Shown in pieces: positions 47,309-57,350 of a stretch of DNA of 64,000 nucleotides. Source of the stretch: Aliivibrio sifiae (GTDB lineage: Bacteria; Pseudomonadota; Gammaproteobacteria; Enterobacterales; Vibrionaceae); NCBI RefSeq assembly GCF_002954715.1, contig NZ_MSCP01000003.1, forward strand, positions 99,962-163,961, read 5' to 3'. The stretch's first letter is position 1. Each line of letters begins with the position of its first letter. The translations under genes were made by a program, and so were the position numbers. The notes below the pieces were generated by a model. It had not been told where the DNA came from, did no database searches, and was given only the letters and a program-made list of their open reading frames with translations.

Positions 47309-48473
47309 TACGATACGCAAACCTTTTTACATAATAAAAAAATAACACAATCATTAACAGTCTAGATATTTCGATAAAATCACCTCGAACCCACATTATC
47401 ATTCCGTAATAAAACGTCAATATTAATGCCTTATCAAACTCATCGCCTTTAATAAACTTTCTTTCTAGGTTATGTAATAACAAAACAATACAATAAGGAA
47501 CGGTCATTAAGCCAAAATAACCAAATCGATAATAAATTTCTCCAATTATCGAAAAACCAAAACCTCCACCGGCCTTTGCCCAACCAGGGTCATAGTTAGT
47601 CACAAACTCTGTAGACAATGAATTTATTGGCTCAATTCCTAAAGACAGTATTATAGAGTGAGGCAGTGTACTGAGAGCAACTATTATTAGAGGTTGATTT
47701 ATATCATCAAGTACATTTAAATTAGAAATGATCATTGGAATATTTGCCATTTCCATTGACATCCTAAAAAGTATTGTCGAATCCAGGGCGCCACTCCCCC
47801 CCTCTCTAAGAGCACCAGCGAGCACAATTAAAGGAAGAGCACATATAGATACGATCGCAAACTGTTTATATGTAATTCTTTTTATTAGTATCAAAAATAC
47901 CACACTTGAAATAGAGGTATAAAGTAAAAAAGATCGACCTCCATACATTAAATAGCTAGCAATTATACATCCCATTAATACAAGATATATTTTCCTTCTA
48001 TCTTTCAAGTAAAAAACAAAAAGTAAAAAATAAAAAATCAAAAGAAAAGGAAAGAAAGATGTCGCTTTAATAGTTTGCTCAGAAGCATCTTGATAACCGG
48101 CAATATATCCATTATTTATTACTTGAAACCCTTGACTTATATTTTGATATACCAAGAATAAAGTAAATAATGAAAATACATAAAAAATAAAGCGTGAATA
48201 TTTATAATTTTTAACGCTAAAAAGTATTACTTTCTTATTTTTTAATAATAAATATATTATATGTAAAATGAAAATTGAAAAATTAAAGATCAATAACATT
48301 GATAAAACAAGGTGTTTATCAAATAAAACAAGATCATACCTCATTAACGTAGTAATTAATGGGGTGAATCCACTTAACATATTTACTAAAAAAACAAAAA
48401 CCATGCTCGCGGGATGTGCTTTTAAGATAAGTAAAGTAAATAGTAGTGATAATAAGTATAGGGTCTCTATCAC
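47298..48473 (-). CDS. wzy: Wzy-type O-antigen polymerase
   Basis: The 391-residue inner-membrane protein has about 10-11 helices and a large periplasmic loop in the middle. That loop includes LAGALREGGSGALDSTILFR and VTNYDPGWAKAGGGFGFSII, typical of O-antigen polysaccharide polymerases. It joins repeat units at the reducing end in the Wzx/Wzy pathway. It precedes wzx and follows manB after a 157-nt gap in which I see no further feature. Confidence 0.83.
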   Translation of the reverse strand: MIETLYLLSLLFTLLILKAHPASMVFVFLVNMLSGFTPLITTLMRYDLVLFDKHLVLSMLLIFNFSIFILHIIYLLLKNKKVILFSVKNYKYSRFIFYVFSLFTLFLVYQNISQGFQVINNGYIAGYQDASEQTIKATSFFPFLLIFYFLLFVFYLKDRRKIYLVLMGCIIASYLMYGGRSFLLYTSISSVVFLILIKRITYKQFAIVSICALPLIVLAGALREGGSGALDSTILFRMSMEMANIPMIISNLNVLDDINQPLIIVALSTLPHSIILSLGIEPINSLSTEFVTNYDPGWAKAGGGFGFSIIGEIYYRFGYFGLMTVPYCIVLLLHNLERKFIKGDEFDKALILTFYYGMIMWVRGDFIEISRLLMIVLFFYYVKRFAYRNGK

Positions 48474-48630
48474 TCAGCCTCCAATTTAATAAACTCATTA
48501 TGCATCGAGCGGTTTCTGGAAAGTGCTACGGCTTACACGCGAGTTAAAAATAATGTAAAACAATATTAGCTAGCTACTTAAGAACCAAATAATACCACTA
48601 GGGAAAATTCTTTATAATTATTTCAATTAA

Positions 48631-50058
48631 TTATAAGTTTTGGATACTGTTAAGACTCATATTAACATATTGACAGGCCTCAAAATAACTATCAGCTTCT
48701 CCATAACAGCGAAGTTCTGGAGCATTACCAGATGGACGTAGGTGCACAATTAAACCATCAGATAATGTAATTCTCAAACCATCAGTTTCATCAACACACT
48801 CTATATCAGTATTATCAAAACCTAATTTCTCTAATAATTCTGCCGGATTCTGCTTGCCTTGTGCCATAATAACACTGCTTTTTTCTGTCATGAAATTTTG
48901 AATACGATCACTGTGAGTAAAGCGTTTTGGTAATTTGCTCACTAGACTCGATATAGCTCTATTTTGCGCAGCGCATAATAACATGATTGCAGGTAAAACA
49001 GCATCTCTCGTTGGCAGAGCTTTCAGTATCTTATTATTTAGTAAGATGTCACTACCAAGCAAATACCCCCCATTTGCTTCAAAACCTGCAACCGAGTTAT
49101 ATTTTTTAGCTAGCTTTGCAAAAGCTGCAATTACATATGGTGAGCCAATTTTAGTTCTCTCGACATAAGAAAAGCGCCCAGATAATTCTATAGCAGTGTT
49201 ACAACTTACTGGTACAGCTAACGCTTCAATATTTAATGCATCTGAAGTTAATAAGCCAAGTATATCACCTCTTAACCAGTTACCCTTCTCATCGGAGACT
49301 AGAGGACGATCACCATCACCATCCGTTGAGAATACCAAATCTAAATTATATTTTTCCGACCAGTTAATTGCTTTTAATCTATCTTCTTCAGATACTGCTT
49401 CAGTATCAATAGGAACAAAATGGTCTGTGCGCTCTAACCTAATAACCTCAGCACCAAACGCTTCAAATATCTTATAATATAAATCTCGTCCTGCGCTTGA
49501 GTGTTCATAAACACCAATTCGTTTACCTGTTAGCCAAAGCGTATCAAACAATGAAGTATAACGTTCAACATAATCATCCGCAGCTTGGTTACTCACCGTT
49601 AACTCAGGTAATTTAGAAACAGCTATAAACTCTACTGCTCCTTTTAAAATAGTTTGCTCATCAATTTTACTAATTTCACCATCTGGACGATAAAATTTCA
49701 GACCATTTCTATCAAATGGAATGTGGCTTCCCGTAATCATAATGGCAGGAATAGCCTTTTCTTGAGCAACATAAGCCAGTGCAGGGGTTGGTACAACACC
49801 GTAATAAACAACTTCAATATCAAATTGAGTTAATACAGATGCACATGCTTGGGCCATTGCATAACTGCTTGGTCGGTTATCAATCGCAATAGCGACTTTT
49901 TTGAATGCGAAATGTGGTCTTATTGCCGCTATAAAAGCCGAACTAAATGCAGCGCATACATCCGAAGTAAACTGAGTTACTAGCCCTCTGGCACCGCTTG
50001 TACCAAAAGCTACTCCACTCTCTTTTATAACGGTTGAACTAACTAATTTAATTGACAT
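48631..50058 (-). CDS. manB: Phosphomannomutase (copy 1)
   Basis: ManB converts mannose 6-phosphate to mannose 1-phosphate for GDP-mannose. The 475-residue alpha-D-phosphohexomutase has the phosphoserine loop [20 protein letters not shown], the metal loop [11 protein letters not shown], the sugar loop GFEANGGYLLGSD, and the phosphate-binding [12 protein letters not shown]. All four functional loops are intact. It follows manC by 8 nt. A close paralogue lies at 57351-58775. Confidence 0.94.
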   Translation of the reverse strand: MSIKLVSSTVIKESGVAFGTSGARGLVTQFTSDVCAAFSSAFIAAIRPHFAFKKVAIAIDNRPSSYAMAQACASVLTQFDIEVVYYGVVPTPALAYVAQEKAIPAIMITGSHIPFDRNGLKFYRPDGEISKIDEQTILKGAVEFIAVSKLPELTVSNQAADDYVERYTSLFDTLWLTGKRIGVYEHSSAGRDLYYKIFEAFGAEVIRLERTDHFVPIDTEAVSEEDRLKAINWSEKYNLDLVFSTDGDGDRPLVSDEKGNWLRGDILGLLTSDALNIEALAVPVSCNTAIELSGRFSYVERTKIGSPYVIAAFAKLAKKYNSVAGFEANGGYLLGSDILLNNKILKALPTRDAVLPAIMLLCAAQNRAISSLVSKLPKRFTHSDRIQNFMTEKSSVIMAQGKQNPAELLEKLGFDNTDIECVDETDGLRITLSDGLIVHLRPSGNAPELRCYGEADSYFEACQYVNMSLNSIQNL

Positions 50059-50066
50059 ATTTATCC

Positions 50067-51479
50067 TTAACTTCTTCCGTATCTATCTTCAAAACGAACA
50101 ATATCATCCTCACCAAGATAACTGCCAGTTTGAACTTCAATCATTTCTAACGGAATTTTACCTGGATTTTCTAAAGCATGAATCGTACCTAAAGGAATGT
50201 AGGTTGATTCATTTTCTGTAACGATGATCGTCTTATCCCCATTAAGCACACTTGCTGTACCTGATACAACAATCCAATGCTCTGAGCGATGATAATGTTT
50301 TTGAATCGAAAGTTTCTCTCCTGGTTTCACTGTGATTCGCTTTACTTGATCTCTTGCACCAAAATCAATGGAATCATATTTACCCCAAGGGCGGTAAACT
50401 TCTCGATGTAACTTTTGCTCTGTGCGATCCGCTTCGTGTAATTTATTTACAATAGACTTAACATCCTGCACTTTATCTTTATTAGCAACCAAGATAGCAT
50501 CTTTGGTTTCAATGATAACTAAATTATCAACACCAAGCGTTGAGACTAATTTATTCTCAGCAAAGATATAATTATTTGTTGAATCAACAGCAATTACATC
50601 GCCTTTAATTACATTTTGATCCTTATCTTTCTCTGATACATCCCACAAAGCAGAAAATGAACCAACATCACTCCAACCTGCATCCATAGGGACAACCATT
50701 GCAGAATCTGTCTTTTCCATTATTGCATAATCGATAGATTTATCAGGGCAAGTTTCAAAGATTGTTGGATCAACACGCGTAAATTCCACATCTTGTGAAG
50801 GTGTTGCAATAGCTTTTTTACACATCTCAAGAATTTCTGGTTCAAATTTAGCTAACTCTTCAAGATAACGACTCGCTTTAAAGATAAACATACCACTATT
50901 CCAATAATAGTCATTTGACTCTAAATATTTTTTTGCTGTCGTTATGTCAGGCTTTTCAACAAACTCACTAACAGAAAATGCATTACCATCTTTTTTACCT
51001 GCTTTTATATATCCATAACCCGTTTCAGGAGCGTTAGGAACAATGCCGAAAGTGACTAATTTATCATTCAATGCAAATGGTAATGCTTTTTTTACTGACT
51101 CAATAAAAGCGAACTCATTATCTATAATATGATCAGCAGCTAAAACGAGTAATAATGGATCTCCTTCATCACCGGTTACATTTATAGCTTGTAGCGCAGC
51201 AAGTGCTATTGCTGGTGCTGTATTTCGGCCTACTGGCTCAAGGATAATACCGCTATGCTTAAAACCACCTAATCGCATTTGTTCTGCCGCAATAAAACGA
51301 TGCTCTTCATTGCATATAAGAATAGGTGCGGAATGCTCAATACCAGAAAGTCGAGCTGTCGTTTGTTGCAGCATCGACATATCTCCGGTGACACTCAAAA
51401 ATTGTTTAGGATAAAGTTCACGAGAAAGAGGCCATAAACGAGAACCTGTACCGCCAGCCAAAATTACAGGAGTGATCAT
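50067..51479 (-). CDS. manC: Mannose-1-phosphate guanylyltransferase / mannose-6-phosphate isomerase (copy 1)
   Basis: The 470-residue bifunctional enzyme carries a nucleotidyltransferase domain ([34 protein letters not shown], about 1-340). A C-terminal cupin isomerase domain has [20 protein letters not shown] and the metal-binding residues of type II PMI. It supplies GDP-mannose with manB. It lies 263 nt downstream of wzz; that gap has no gene. Confidence 0.96.
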   Translation of the reverse strand: MITPVILAGGTGSRLWPLSRELYPKQFLSVTGDMSMLQQTTARLSGIEHSAPILICNEEHRFIAAEQMRLGGFKHSGIILEPVGRNTAPAIALAALQAINVTGDEGDPLLLVLAADHIIDNEFAFIESVKKALPFALNDKLVTFGIVPNAPETGYGYIKAGKKDGNAFSVSEFVEKPDITTAKKYLESNDYYWNSGMFIFKASRYLEELAKFEPEILEMCKKAIATPSQDVEFTRVDPTIFETCPDKSIDYAIMEKTDSAMVVPMDAGWSDVGSFSALWDVSEKDKDQNVIKGDVIAVDSTNNYIFAENKLVSTLGVDNLVIIETKDAILVANKDKVQDVKSIVNKLHEADRTEQKLHREVYRPWGKYDSIDFGARDQVKRITVKPGEKLSIQKHYHRSEHWIVVSGTASVLNGDKTIIVTENESTYIPLGTIHALENPGKIPLEMIEVQTGSYLGEDDIVRFEDRYGRS

Positions 51480-51742
51480 ATTTTAATTCCTAATATTATT
51501 TCACTCTCTTTAAAAGATTAACTCATTTAAGTGCGCTTCAAGTTTTACAATAACATCCAAAGCAGACCGAGCTTCTAGACTAAGGTCTACCGATTAACGG
51601 TCTAATCTAAAGTCATTTGATGTATTCTCAGAGAGTGTTAGTTTGTCTTTAATCGACGGACGTTAAGTACTTAAAAATATAAGGCTTTTCTCTGCCTCAG
51701 CACTATCTCGAGCGATATTTTGTAAAAAGTAACTGCCATTTT

Positions 51743-52912
51743 TTACGAATCAATTTCACTTTCTTTTCTAAAGGCAAATCTAACAAGCACAATAGCGACA
51801 CCTAATATACCGCCCAATAAAGTCCAGAAAACTACTATTGATACACGATTTGGTTTATCACGACTGAATGGCTGCTCTACATTTTCTAAGTAACGAAAGG
51901 TTTGAAATTTAATATCACGGTCAATATTCATACTCTTCAGCATTTCAAGCTTAGCATCAATTTGCTGTAATCTTGGTTCTATCACCGTTAAGTTTTTTAC
52001 TGACTTTAGAGCTTTAATCTTTGCGTTCAACGCCTGCGCCCCTAACTCAATAGCAAATAATTCATTACTTCCCATATTTTGGATAGGCTTATTTACTTCT
52101 GCTGCTTTCGCTATATCTAATGCGTATTGAGAACGTTCAATTTCAACCGCTAGTCGGTTCCTTGCTTGAGTTTCTAAGATAGTTTTCTGTTGGCGTAATT
52201 CATGACGTTTGCCATTTACCATCGCTTGAAGGTTATTTAAAGCATCATTAAATACAACACTTTTTACTGAAGTAATATATTCATTTAATAGTGTATAACT
52301 GCTTTCTTTTGTCGTTGCTTGTAGGCGAATAGAGTATGGCGACATAATTGATTTTTTATCCGTCGCTACTGCACTAATTTTTTGAAACCATCCTGAATAT
52401 AACTTACGAGTCGCTTCTTTCTTATTTATGTCTGTATTTGTGTCTGTATTTGTGTCTGTATTTGTGTCTGTGTCAAGTTGAGCTTTAAATGCTTGAAACT
52501 CAGCATTTCCATCTAAAAATTTCTTTTTATTATTTGATGAATTATAAGCACTTATGAAATTTTGAAATAGTACTTCACTATCAACTAATGAATCCAAAGC
52601 GTCACTAACAAGTACTGTCCCATCATCTTGATAAATATCGAAGATTGGTTGGTACTGCTTTACTTGCTCTTGATACTCTGAAAAATTATGAACTTGCGGG
52701 ATCATTATCTTCGCTTTAGATGACCACCACTCTTGAGCTGTTAATGCGTATATCACAGCACCAATAGCGAATACGACTGTACATAAAATGATAGTGACTT
52801 TACCTTTCCAAAGAGCCATAAATAGCTCTTTAAGGTCTATCTCATCATTATATAATTCAAACGAAGGTGGCTGTGGGAAGTTTTTTACTTGTGGTGAATG
52901 TTGAGTTTTCAT
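51743..52912 (-). CDS. wzz: Wzz-type polysaccharide chain-length regulator
   Basis: This inner-membrane co-polymerase sets the modal length of Wzy-made polymer. The 389 residues have a first membrane helix (about 40-60, VTIILCTVVFAIGAVIYAL), a long coiled periplasmic region, and a second helix (VFWTLLGGILGVAIVLVRFA) next to a Pro-containing stretch. The ATG at 52912 (MKTQHSPQ) has a GGACT upstream; a start at 52924 is the alternative. The periplasmic part contains a low-complexity DTNT repeat coded by a 12-nt tandem DNA repeat. It is the first gene after the ops element and opens the polysaccharide operon. Confidence 0.92.
   Translation of the reverse strand: MKTQHSPQVKNFPQPPSFELYNDEIDLKELFMALWKGKVTIILCTVVFAIGAVIYALTAQEWWSSKAKIMIPQVHNFSEYQEQVKQYQPIFDIYQDDGTVLVSDALDSLVDSEVLFQNFISAYNSSNNKKKFLDGNAEFQAFKAQLDTDTNTDTNTDTNTDINKKEATRKLYSGWFQKISAVATDKKSIMSPYSIRLQATTKESSYTLLNEYITSVKSVVFNDALNNLQAMVNGKRHELRQQKTILETQARNRLAVEIERSQYALDIAKAAEVNKPIQNMGSNELFAIELGAQALNAKIKALKSVKNLTVIEPRLQQIDAKLEMLKSMNIDRDIKFQTFRYLENVEQPFSRDKPNRVSIVVFWTLLGGILGVAIVLVRFAFRKESEIDS
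52429..52471 (-). repeat. 12-nt in-frame tandem repeat inside wzz
   Basis: Three perfect copies of TGTCTGTATTTG (52429-52464) are followed by a partial fourth. On the coding strand they encode a TDTN repeat in the periplasmic region of Wzz. Because the unit is 12 nt, slippage would add or remove four residues without a frameshift. Confidence 0.9.
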
Positions 52913-52929
52913 GAAAGAGTCCATTTAGG

Positions 52930-52941
52930 TACGCTACCGCC
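52930..52941 (-). promoter_or_regulatory. ops element (JUMPstart-type) for RfaH
   Basis: On the minus strand GGCGGTAGCGTA matches the operon polarity suppressor consensus GGCGGTAGCG(T/C)G at 11 of 12 positions. It is preceded by the JUMPstart-like AACCTCTG. It lies in the leader immediately upstream of wzz. RfaH recruited at ops would suppress Rho termination and help translation over the long operon below. The rfaH gene is not in this window. Confidence 0.85.
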
Positions 52942-53450
52942 CAGAGGTTATACGCATCCCCATCGCGTTAGCATTGATATGTCTGTTTTTTGGCGGTTGC
53001 CATTGTATTACAATTTTGTTGTTTTCTCAGCAAATTATATGCCACTATATTAATTAATGGCTATAACCTACCCCTGTAATAAAAGGGATTAAATCACCGT
53101 TACTCTGTCGCTATTAGCCTTGTAATATTTAACATTTTTAGCATGCCTTGATAAATAATATTTTCTGTTATGTCTTTGTAAGAAAGTAAGACTTGTCTAA
53201 TATTTATTCCAACAAGAAACAACTAAATGTGAGCATTTAGTTACGCCTTATCACTTATTACCTTTAAATCCTATTAAAACATAATTATGAAAATCATCCA
53301 TGATAGCTATCAAACTATTGTTTAAATGTGCATAAAACCTTAACAACATGCGTTTTAACGCCTCATATCGTATCAAAACACCAATAACTTAGCATTATCA
53401 ATTGATAAATTATAAGCCCATGCTGTACCTAACCAACCAACAATTAGACA
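52942..53450. other. Non-coding leader and promoter region of the wzz operon
   Basis: This AT-rich stretch between the ops site and the wecA terminator should carry the promoter of the wzz-to-ugd operon. I see no ORF, repeat copy or strong sigma-70 match that I would commit to. Such AT-rich leaders are common targets of H-NS, which RfaH counteracts; that is inference. Confidence 0.4.
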
Positions 53451-53490
53451 AAAAAAAGCGGAGATAACCTAGCCAGTTATCTCCGCTTTT
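53451..53490 (-). terminator. Intrinsic terminator of wecA
   Basis: A 15-bp stem (AAAAGCGGAGATAAC / GTTATCTCCGCTTTT) with a 7-nt loop has a T-run on the minus strand. It ends the wecA-side transcript 34 nt past the wecA stop and insulates it from the wzz promoter region. Confidence 0.92.
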
Positions 53491-53524
53491 ATGTATTCAA
53501 ATTGTAGTGCCACTCAAAAGAGAG

Positions 53525-54616
53525 TTACTTACCAACTTCAGCTTGAAGTTGTATAGACATGCGCTTACCAAAAAGCTTATGCACAAACGTTGTTATACGC
53601 CAGATGTAACTGATAGTCATGAAGTACACAACAAAAAATACCAAGAAACTAAAGAACATGACTGATTCTCGTACCCCATTTAGATCAGCCCAAATACCGT
53701 AACAAGCACAAATCGTCGCTACTGTACAAATAAGGAACAACGTCATGTGTGAAGATAAACCTAAACGTTGACAAATATGATGTAAATGCTCGCGGTCTGG
53801 TTTAAATGGCGATTGGCCCTTACGAACACGACGGATCATAATGGTTGCCATATCCATAAGAGGAATAGCGATTAGCCACAATGCGGTTACTGGTTTAAAT
53901 GCAATAACCGATGGCTCTTGAGAACCACGAATAAGCATCCATACCACAGTAAAGCCAATAAACATACTGCCCGCATCGCCCATAAAGACTTTAAAACGAC
54001 GTCCTAATGGAAAACCAAGGTTAAGCATAATATAAGGCACTATAGCGACAACAATTAACGCACACACCTGCGCTAAGTAATCATTGCCACTGTAATGGAA
54101 TACTGTCGCTAATGCTGCGAACGTTACCGATGCCAAACCACCAAGTAAGCCATCAATACCGTCAACCATATTAAAGGCATTAATTGCCCCTATCACCCCT
54201 AAAATAGTAATGATGCCACTTGCTGCGGAAGACAACATAATGGTCTCACTACCCATTAAATAGCCTAAGTGATGTAAGCTATGCCCACCCACAAAGATAA
54301 TAATAAGAGAAATGATAACTTGAACAACTAAACGGATTTTAAAGCTGATATCGTAAAAATCATCAAATGCACCTAATACTACAAGCACTGCAGCACAACT
54401 TAAGTACATGATTAGGTTTTCATTAGCAGGGAAAAACAGAAGCAATCCAATACATAAAGTAGTAAAAATAGAAATACCACCAATTAATGGGATCACTCCT
54501 TTGTGATGTTTACGCTCATTAGGTTTATCAACCAATCCTACGCGCTTAGCCACTTTGCGCATGATAAATAAACTGACGAATGAAACGAGAAACACAAATA
54601 AATATGCGTTAATCAT
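53525..54616 (-). CDS. wecA: Undecaprenyl-phosphate alpha-N-acetylglucosaminyl 1-phosphate transferase
   Basis: WecA is a polytopic phosphoglycosyltransferase that transfers GlcNAc-1-P (or a relative) to undecaprenyl phosphate. The 363 residues contain about 11 helices. The conserved VDKPNERKHHKGVIPLIGG, the acidic FDDFYDIS loop, NAFNMVDGIDGLLGG, and the HIH-type motif REHLHHICQRLGLS are diagnostic. It is alone between two terminators, so it is probably expressed separately. It gives the region a second initiation route beside the PglC-like enzyme. Confidence 0.94.
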   Translation of the reverse strand: MINAYLFVFLVSFVSLFIMRKVAKRVGLVDKPNERKHHKGVIPLIGGISIFTTLCIGLLLFFPANENLIMYLSCAAVLVVLGAFDDFYDISFKIRLVVQVIISLIIIFVGGHSLHHLGYLMGSETIMLSSAASGIITILGVIGAINAFNMVDGIDGLLGGLASVTFAALATVFHYSGNDYLAQVCALIVVAIVPYIMLNLGFPLGRRFKVFMGDAGSMFIGFTVVWMLIRGSQEPSVIAFKPVTALWLIAIPLMDMATIMIRRVRKGQSPFKPDREHLHHICQRLGLSSHMTLFLICTVATICACYGIWADLNGVRESVMFFSFLVFFVVYFMTISYIWRITTFVHKLFGKRMSIQLQAEVGK

Positions 54617-54799
54617 AAATAGACTTCCTGTTGGAATGTAATTATTTTAAAAGTATATATAAATGGGTATTGCGTGATACAACATAATCTCTATGCAGTA
54701 TATTAAGTCGCATTTTTTCGCTTTGCTAATGTAAGCATACAAGTAAAATACGAGTGGAAATGAGTTAAACTAAATCAGAATGAAGTATTGTATACAATA

Positions 54800-54835
54800 A
54801 CCCCCTAACGTCAATAATATTCAACATTAGGGGGT
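54800..54835 (-). terminator. Terminator-like hairpin after the second ugd
   Basis: ACCCCCTAA-type and TTAGGGGGT arms form a stem of about 11 bp with a 12-nt AT loop. The downstream T-tract is short (TTATTGTAT), so strength is uncertain. It lies just past the ugd stop and before wecA. Confidence 0.65.
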
Positions 54836-54842
54836 ATATTAA

Positions 54843-56009
54843 TTAATCAGAACCAAATAAATCGCGGGTATACACTTTACCCTCAACATCTGACAGTTCT
54901 TCAGCCATGCGGTTAGAAACTATAACATCACAAGTTGATTTAAATTGTTCTAAATCCGTCATCACTAATGAATTAAAAAATTCTTTCTCTTTAAATACTG
55001 GCTCATAAATAACAACTTCAATGCCCTTTGCTTTTAAGCGCTTCATAACCCCTTGAATACTAGAAGCACGGAAGTTATCTGAACCCGACTTCATTACTAA
55101 ACGGTAAATACCTACACGCTTAGGGTTTCGCTTTAAAATACTATCAGCAATAAAATCTTTACGCGTTGTATTTGCCTCTACAATGGCACCAATAATATTA
55201 TTTGGTACATCACTGTAGTTTGCTCGTAATTGCTTAGTGTCTTTTGGTAAACAGTAACCACCATAACCAAATGATGGATTATTGTAGTGATTACCAATAC
55301 GTGGGTCTAAACCTACCCCTTCAATAATTTGGCGAGCATTTAGTCCATGGGACTCAGCATAAGTATCTAACTCATTAAAATAAGATACACGTAAAGCTAG
55401 GTAGGTGTTTGAGAAAAGCTTAACTGCTTCTGCTTCTGTTGAATCAGTAAACAGCACATCAATGCCTTCTTTTATTGCACCTTCAACTAATAGATTAGCG
55501 AAAGTTTGTGCACGCTCAGAACGCTCACCGACAATAATACGAGAAGGGTATAAGTTGTCATATAAAGCACGGCCTTCACGTAAGAACTCAGGCGAGAACA
55601 TAATATTGTCACAGCCGAACTCTTGTTTAATTTGCGCTGTATAACCAACAGGAACGGTTGATTTAATAATCATCACCGCTTGTGGATTAATAGCCATTAC
55701 GTCTTTAATGACCGACTCGACCGATGAGGTATTAAAGTAATTCGTTTTTACATCGTAATCTGTCGGTGTTGCGATAATAACAAAATCGGCATCTTTATAT
55801 GCACACTCTTTATCAAGCGTTGCGCTGAATGATAATTCTTTATTATTTAAAAACTCGGAAATCTCGGTATCAACTATCGGTGATATTTTATCGTTAAGAA
55901 GATTTATTTTCTCTTCAATAATATCAACCGCAATAACGTCATTGTTTTGTGCCAATAACATAGCATTAGACAAGCCGACATAGCCTGTGCCAGCAATTGC
56001 AATTTTCAT
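54843..56009 (-). CDS. ugd: UDP-glucose 6-dehydrogenase (copy 2)
   Basis: The 388-residue paralogue of the enzyme at 31244-32410 has the same motifs: [35 protein letters not shown] and [14 protein letters not shown] with the active Cys. The start at 56009 removes a 5-residue extension that the other copy lacks. It makes UDP-glucuronate, and lies between wecA and manA. The divergence from copy 1 is visible throughout, for example [13 protein letters not shown] against [13 protein letters not shown], so the duplication is not very recent. Confidence 0.95.
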   Translation of the reverse strand: MKIAIAGTGYVGLSNAMLLAQNNDVIAVDIIEEKINLLNDKISPIVDTEISEFLNNKELSFSATLDKECAYKDADFVIIATPTDYDVKTNYFNTSSVESVIKDVMAINPQAVMIIKSTVPVGYTAQIKQEFGCDNIMFSPEFLREGRALYDNLYPSRIIVGERSERAQTFANLLVEGAIKEGIDVLFTDSTEAEAVKLFSNTYLALRVSYFNELDTYAESHGLNARQIIEGVGLDPRIGNHYNNPSFGYGGYCLPKDTKQLRANYSDVPNNIIGAIVEANTTRKDFIADSILKRNPKRVGIYRLVMKSGSDNFRASSIQGVMKRLKAKGIEVVIYEPVFKEKEFFNSLVMTDLEQFKSTCDVIVSNRMAEELSDVEGKVYTRDLFGSD

Positions 56010-56073
56010 TTTAAATAATTCCATAATACTATAAATAATAATGTAAATTTATATCGCAACGAATCTGCGCCTC

Positions 56074-57279
56074 CTAGTTATATACTCTAGCGATGCGTCC
56101 TTCAGAAGAAATAGTGTAAGACTTCGCATACGCAGGGATAAACACCGACTCACCCTTTTTAATCGTAATATTTTCACCTGATATATGTGAAATAATAGTG
56201 TCATAATCAATCGAGAAAATAATTTCAGCACTATTTACTTCAACTATTTCATCATCAGCTTGAATAAAGCAATCGAAATTAAAGTCTGGTACAGGAATCT
56301 GATAACACTGTTGATTATTCTTAACAACTGGCACGCATAGTAATGAACTGACTGTCTTTTCTTCGAATAAAGTACAACGAGCAAGTTCAATAACATCAAT
56401 ATGTTTTGAGGTTAAGCCCGCACGCAACACATTATCAGAGTTTGCCATAACCTCTAAACCAGTGCCTTTAAGATAAGCGTGGGGTGTTCGAGCATCAAGA
56501 TACATGGCCTCACCCGGTTTAAGAGTTAGAACATTAAGTATCAATGGCGAAAAAAGGCCAATATCCTCAGAATAATTTTCCGCTAACTCCAAAATCAAGC
56601 TACTTACGTCATTTGCAACACTTGGTTGTTGGTTTATGGTTGCGTATTCAAGCAAGGCTCTCAACGATTCCTGCTTATGCTCCCCTTGTAATGATAATAA
56701 CCCAATAAAAAAAGCTTCTAATCCCTGCGAACTAACATTCACCTTAAATGACTCAACTAGTGTTTGAATAATTGGCATCTCAACAGTATCGACCATATGG
56801 GTAAATCGCGCGAGAATTTCATCAAATGCACGAAAACCATTCATAGCTTTATAAGGTGTTAATGCATATACCAGTTCTGGTTTGTGATTCGGATCTCGAT
56901 AGTTTCGATTAGGGGCAGTTCGCTCAATTCCTTGAGCGTCTTCATACGCAAATCCGTTTTCTGCTTCTTTTTTATTTGGATGTACTTGTATCGACAATGC
57001 ATAATCCGCTGCCAGTACCTTAAATAAATATGGCAACTCACCAAACGTCTTAGCGGTTGCCTTAGATAGCACTCCACTTTTATCTTTGTTGATTACCTCA
57101 GAAAGTAATACCAATTTTTCATCAATTATGACTTCTGAACACCCATTTGAATGCGATCCCATCCAAATTTCAGCTTGTGGCTCTTGATTTGGATTCTCAA
57201 TATCAAATAACATTTGAATCGCCGTCTTACTGCCCCACGTATAATTCTGGATAGGATTTCGTAACTTAAAAAAATTCAT
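56074..57279 (-). CDS. manA: Mannose-6-phosphate isomerase, class I
   Basis: ManA interconverts fructose 6-phosphate and mannose 6-phosphate using zinc. The 401 residues have NPIQNYTWGSKTAIQMLFDI, the zinc ligands in IQVHPNKKEAE and YRDPNHKPELVYAL, and a late LDARTPHAYLKGTG with the catalytic-type Arg. The ATG at 57279 was preferred over a GTG 12 nt upstream. It feeds the manB-manC pair just upstream. Together these make GDP-mannose from fructose 6-phosphate. Confidence 0.94.
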   Translation of the reverse strand: MNFFKLRNPIQNYTWGSKTAIQMLFDIENPNQEPQAEIWMGSHSNGCSEVIIDEKLVLLSEVINKDKSGVLSKATAKTFGELPYLFKVLAADYALSIQVHPNKKEAENGFAYEDAQGIERTAPNRNYRDPNHKPELVYALTPYKAMNGFRAFDEILARFTHMVDTVEMPIIQTLVESFKVNVSSQGLEAFFIGLLSLQGEHKQESLRALLEYATINQQPSVANDVSSLILELAENYSEDIGLFSPLILNVLTLKPGEAMYLDARTPHAYLKGTGLEVMANSDNVLRAGLTSKHIDVIELARCTLFEEKTVSSLLCVPVVKNNQQCYQIPVPDFNFDCFIQADDEIVEVNSAEIIFSIDYDTIISHISGENITIKKGESVFIPAYAKSYTISSEGRIARVYN

Positions 57280-57350
57280 TTTCTTTATCACTAAATGGAA
57301 AGACTTTAACTTAGTACAGTTAAATCAAACTTGATTTATTATATATTCAA

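Noticed and set aside
51480-51742. Gap between manC and wzz examined for a promoter, repeat or small gene.
   Set aside because: It contains only short imperfect inverted repeats (for example ACCGATTAACGGT) and no ORF; nothing is strong enough to annotate.
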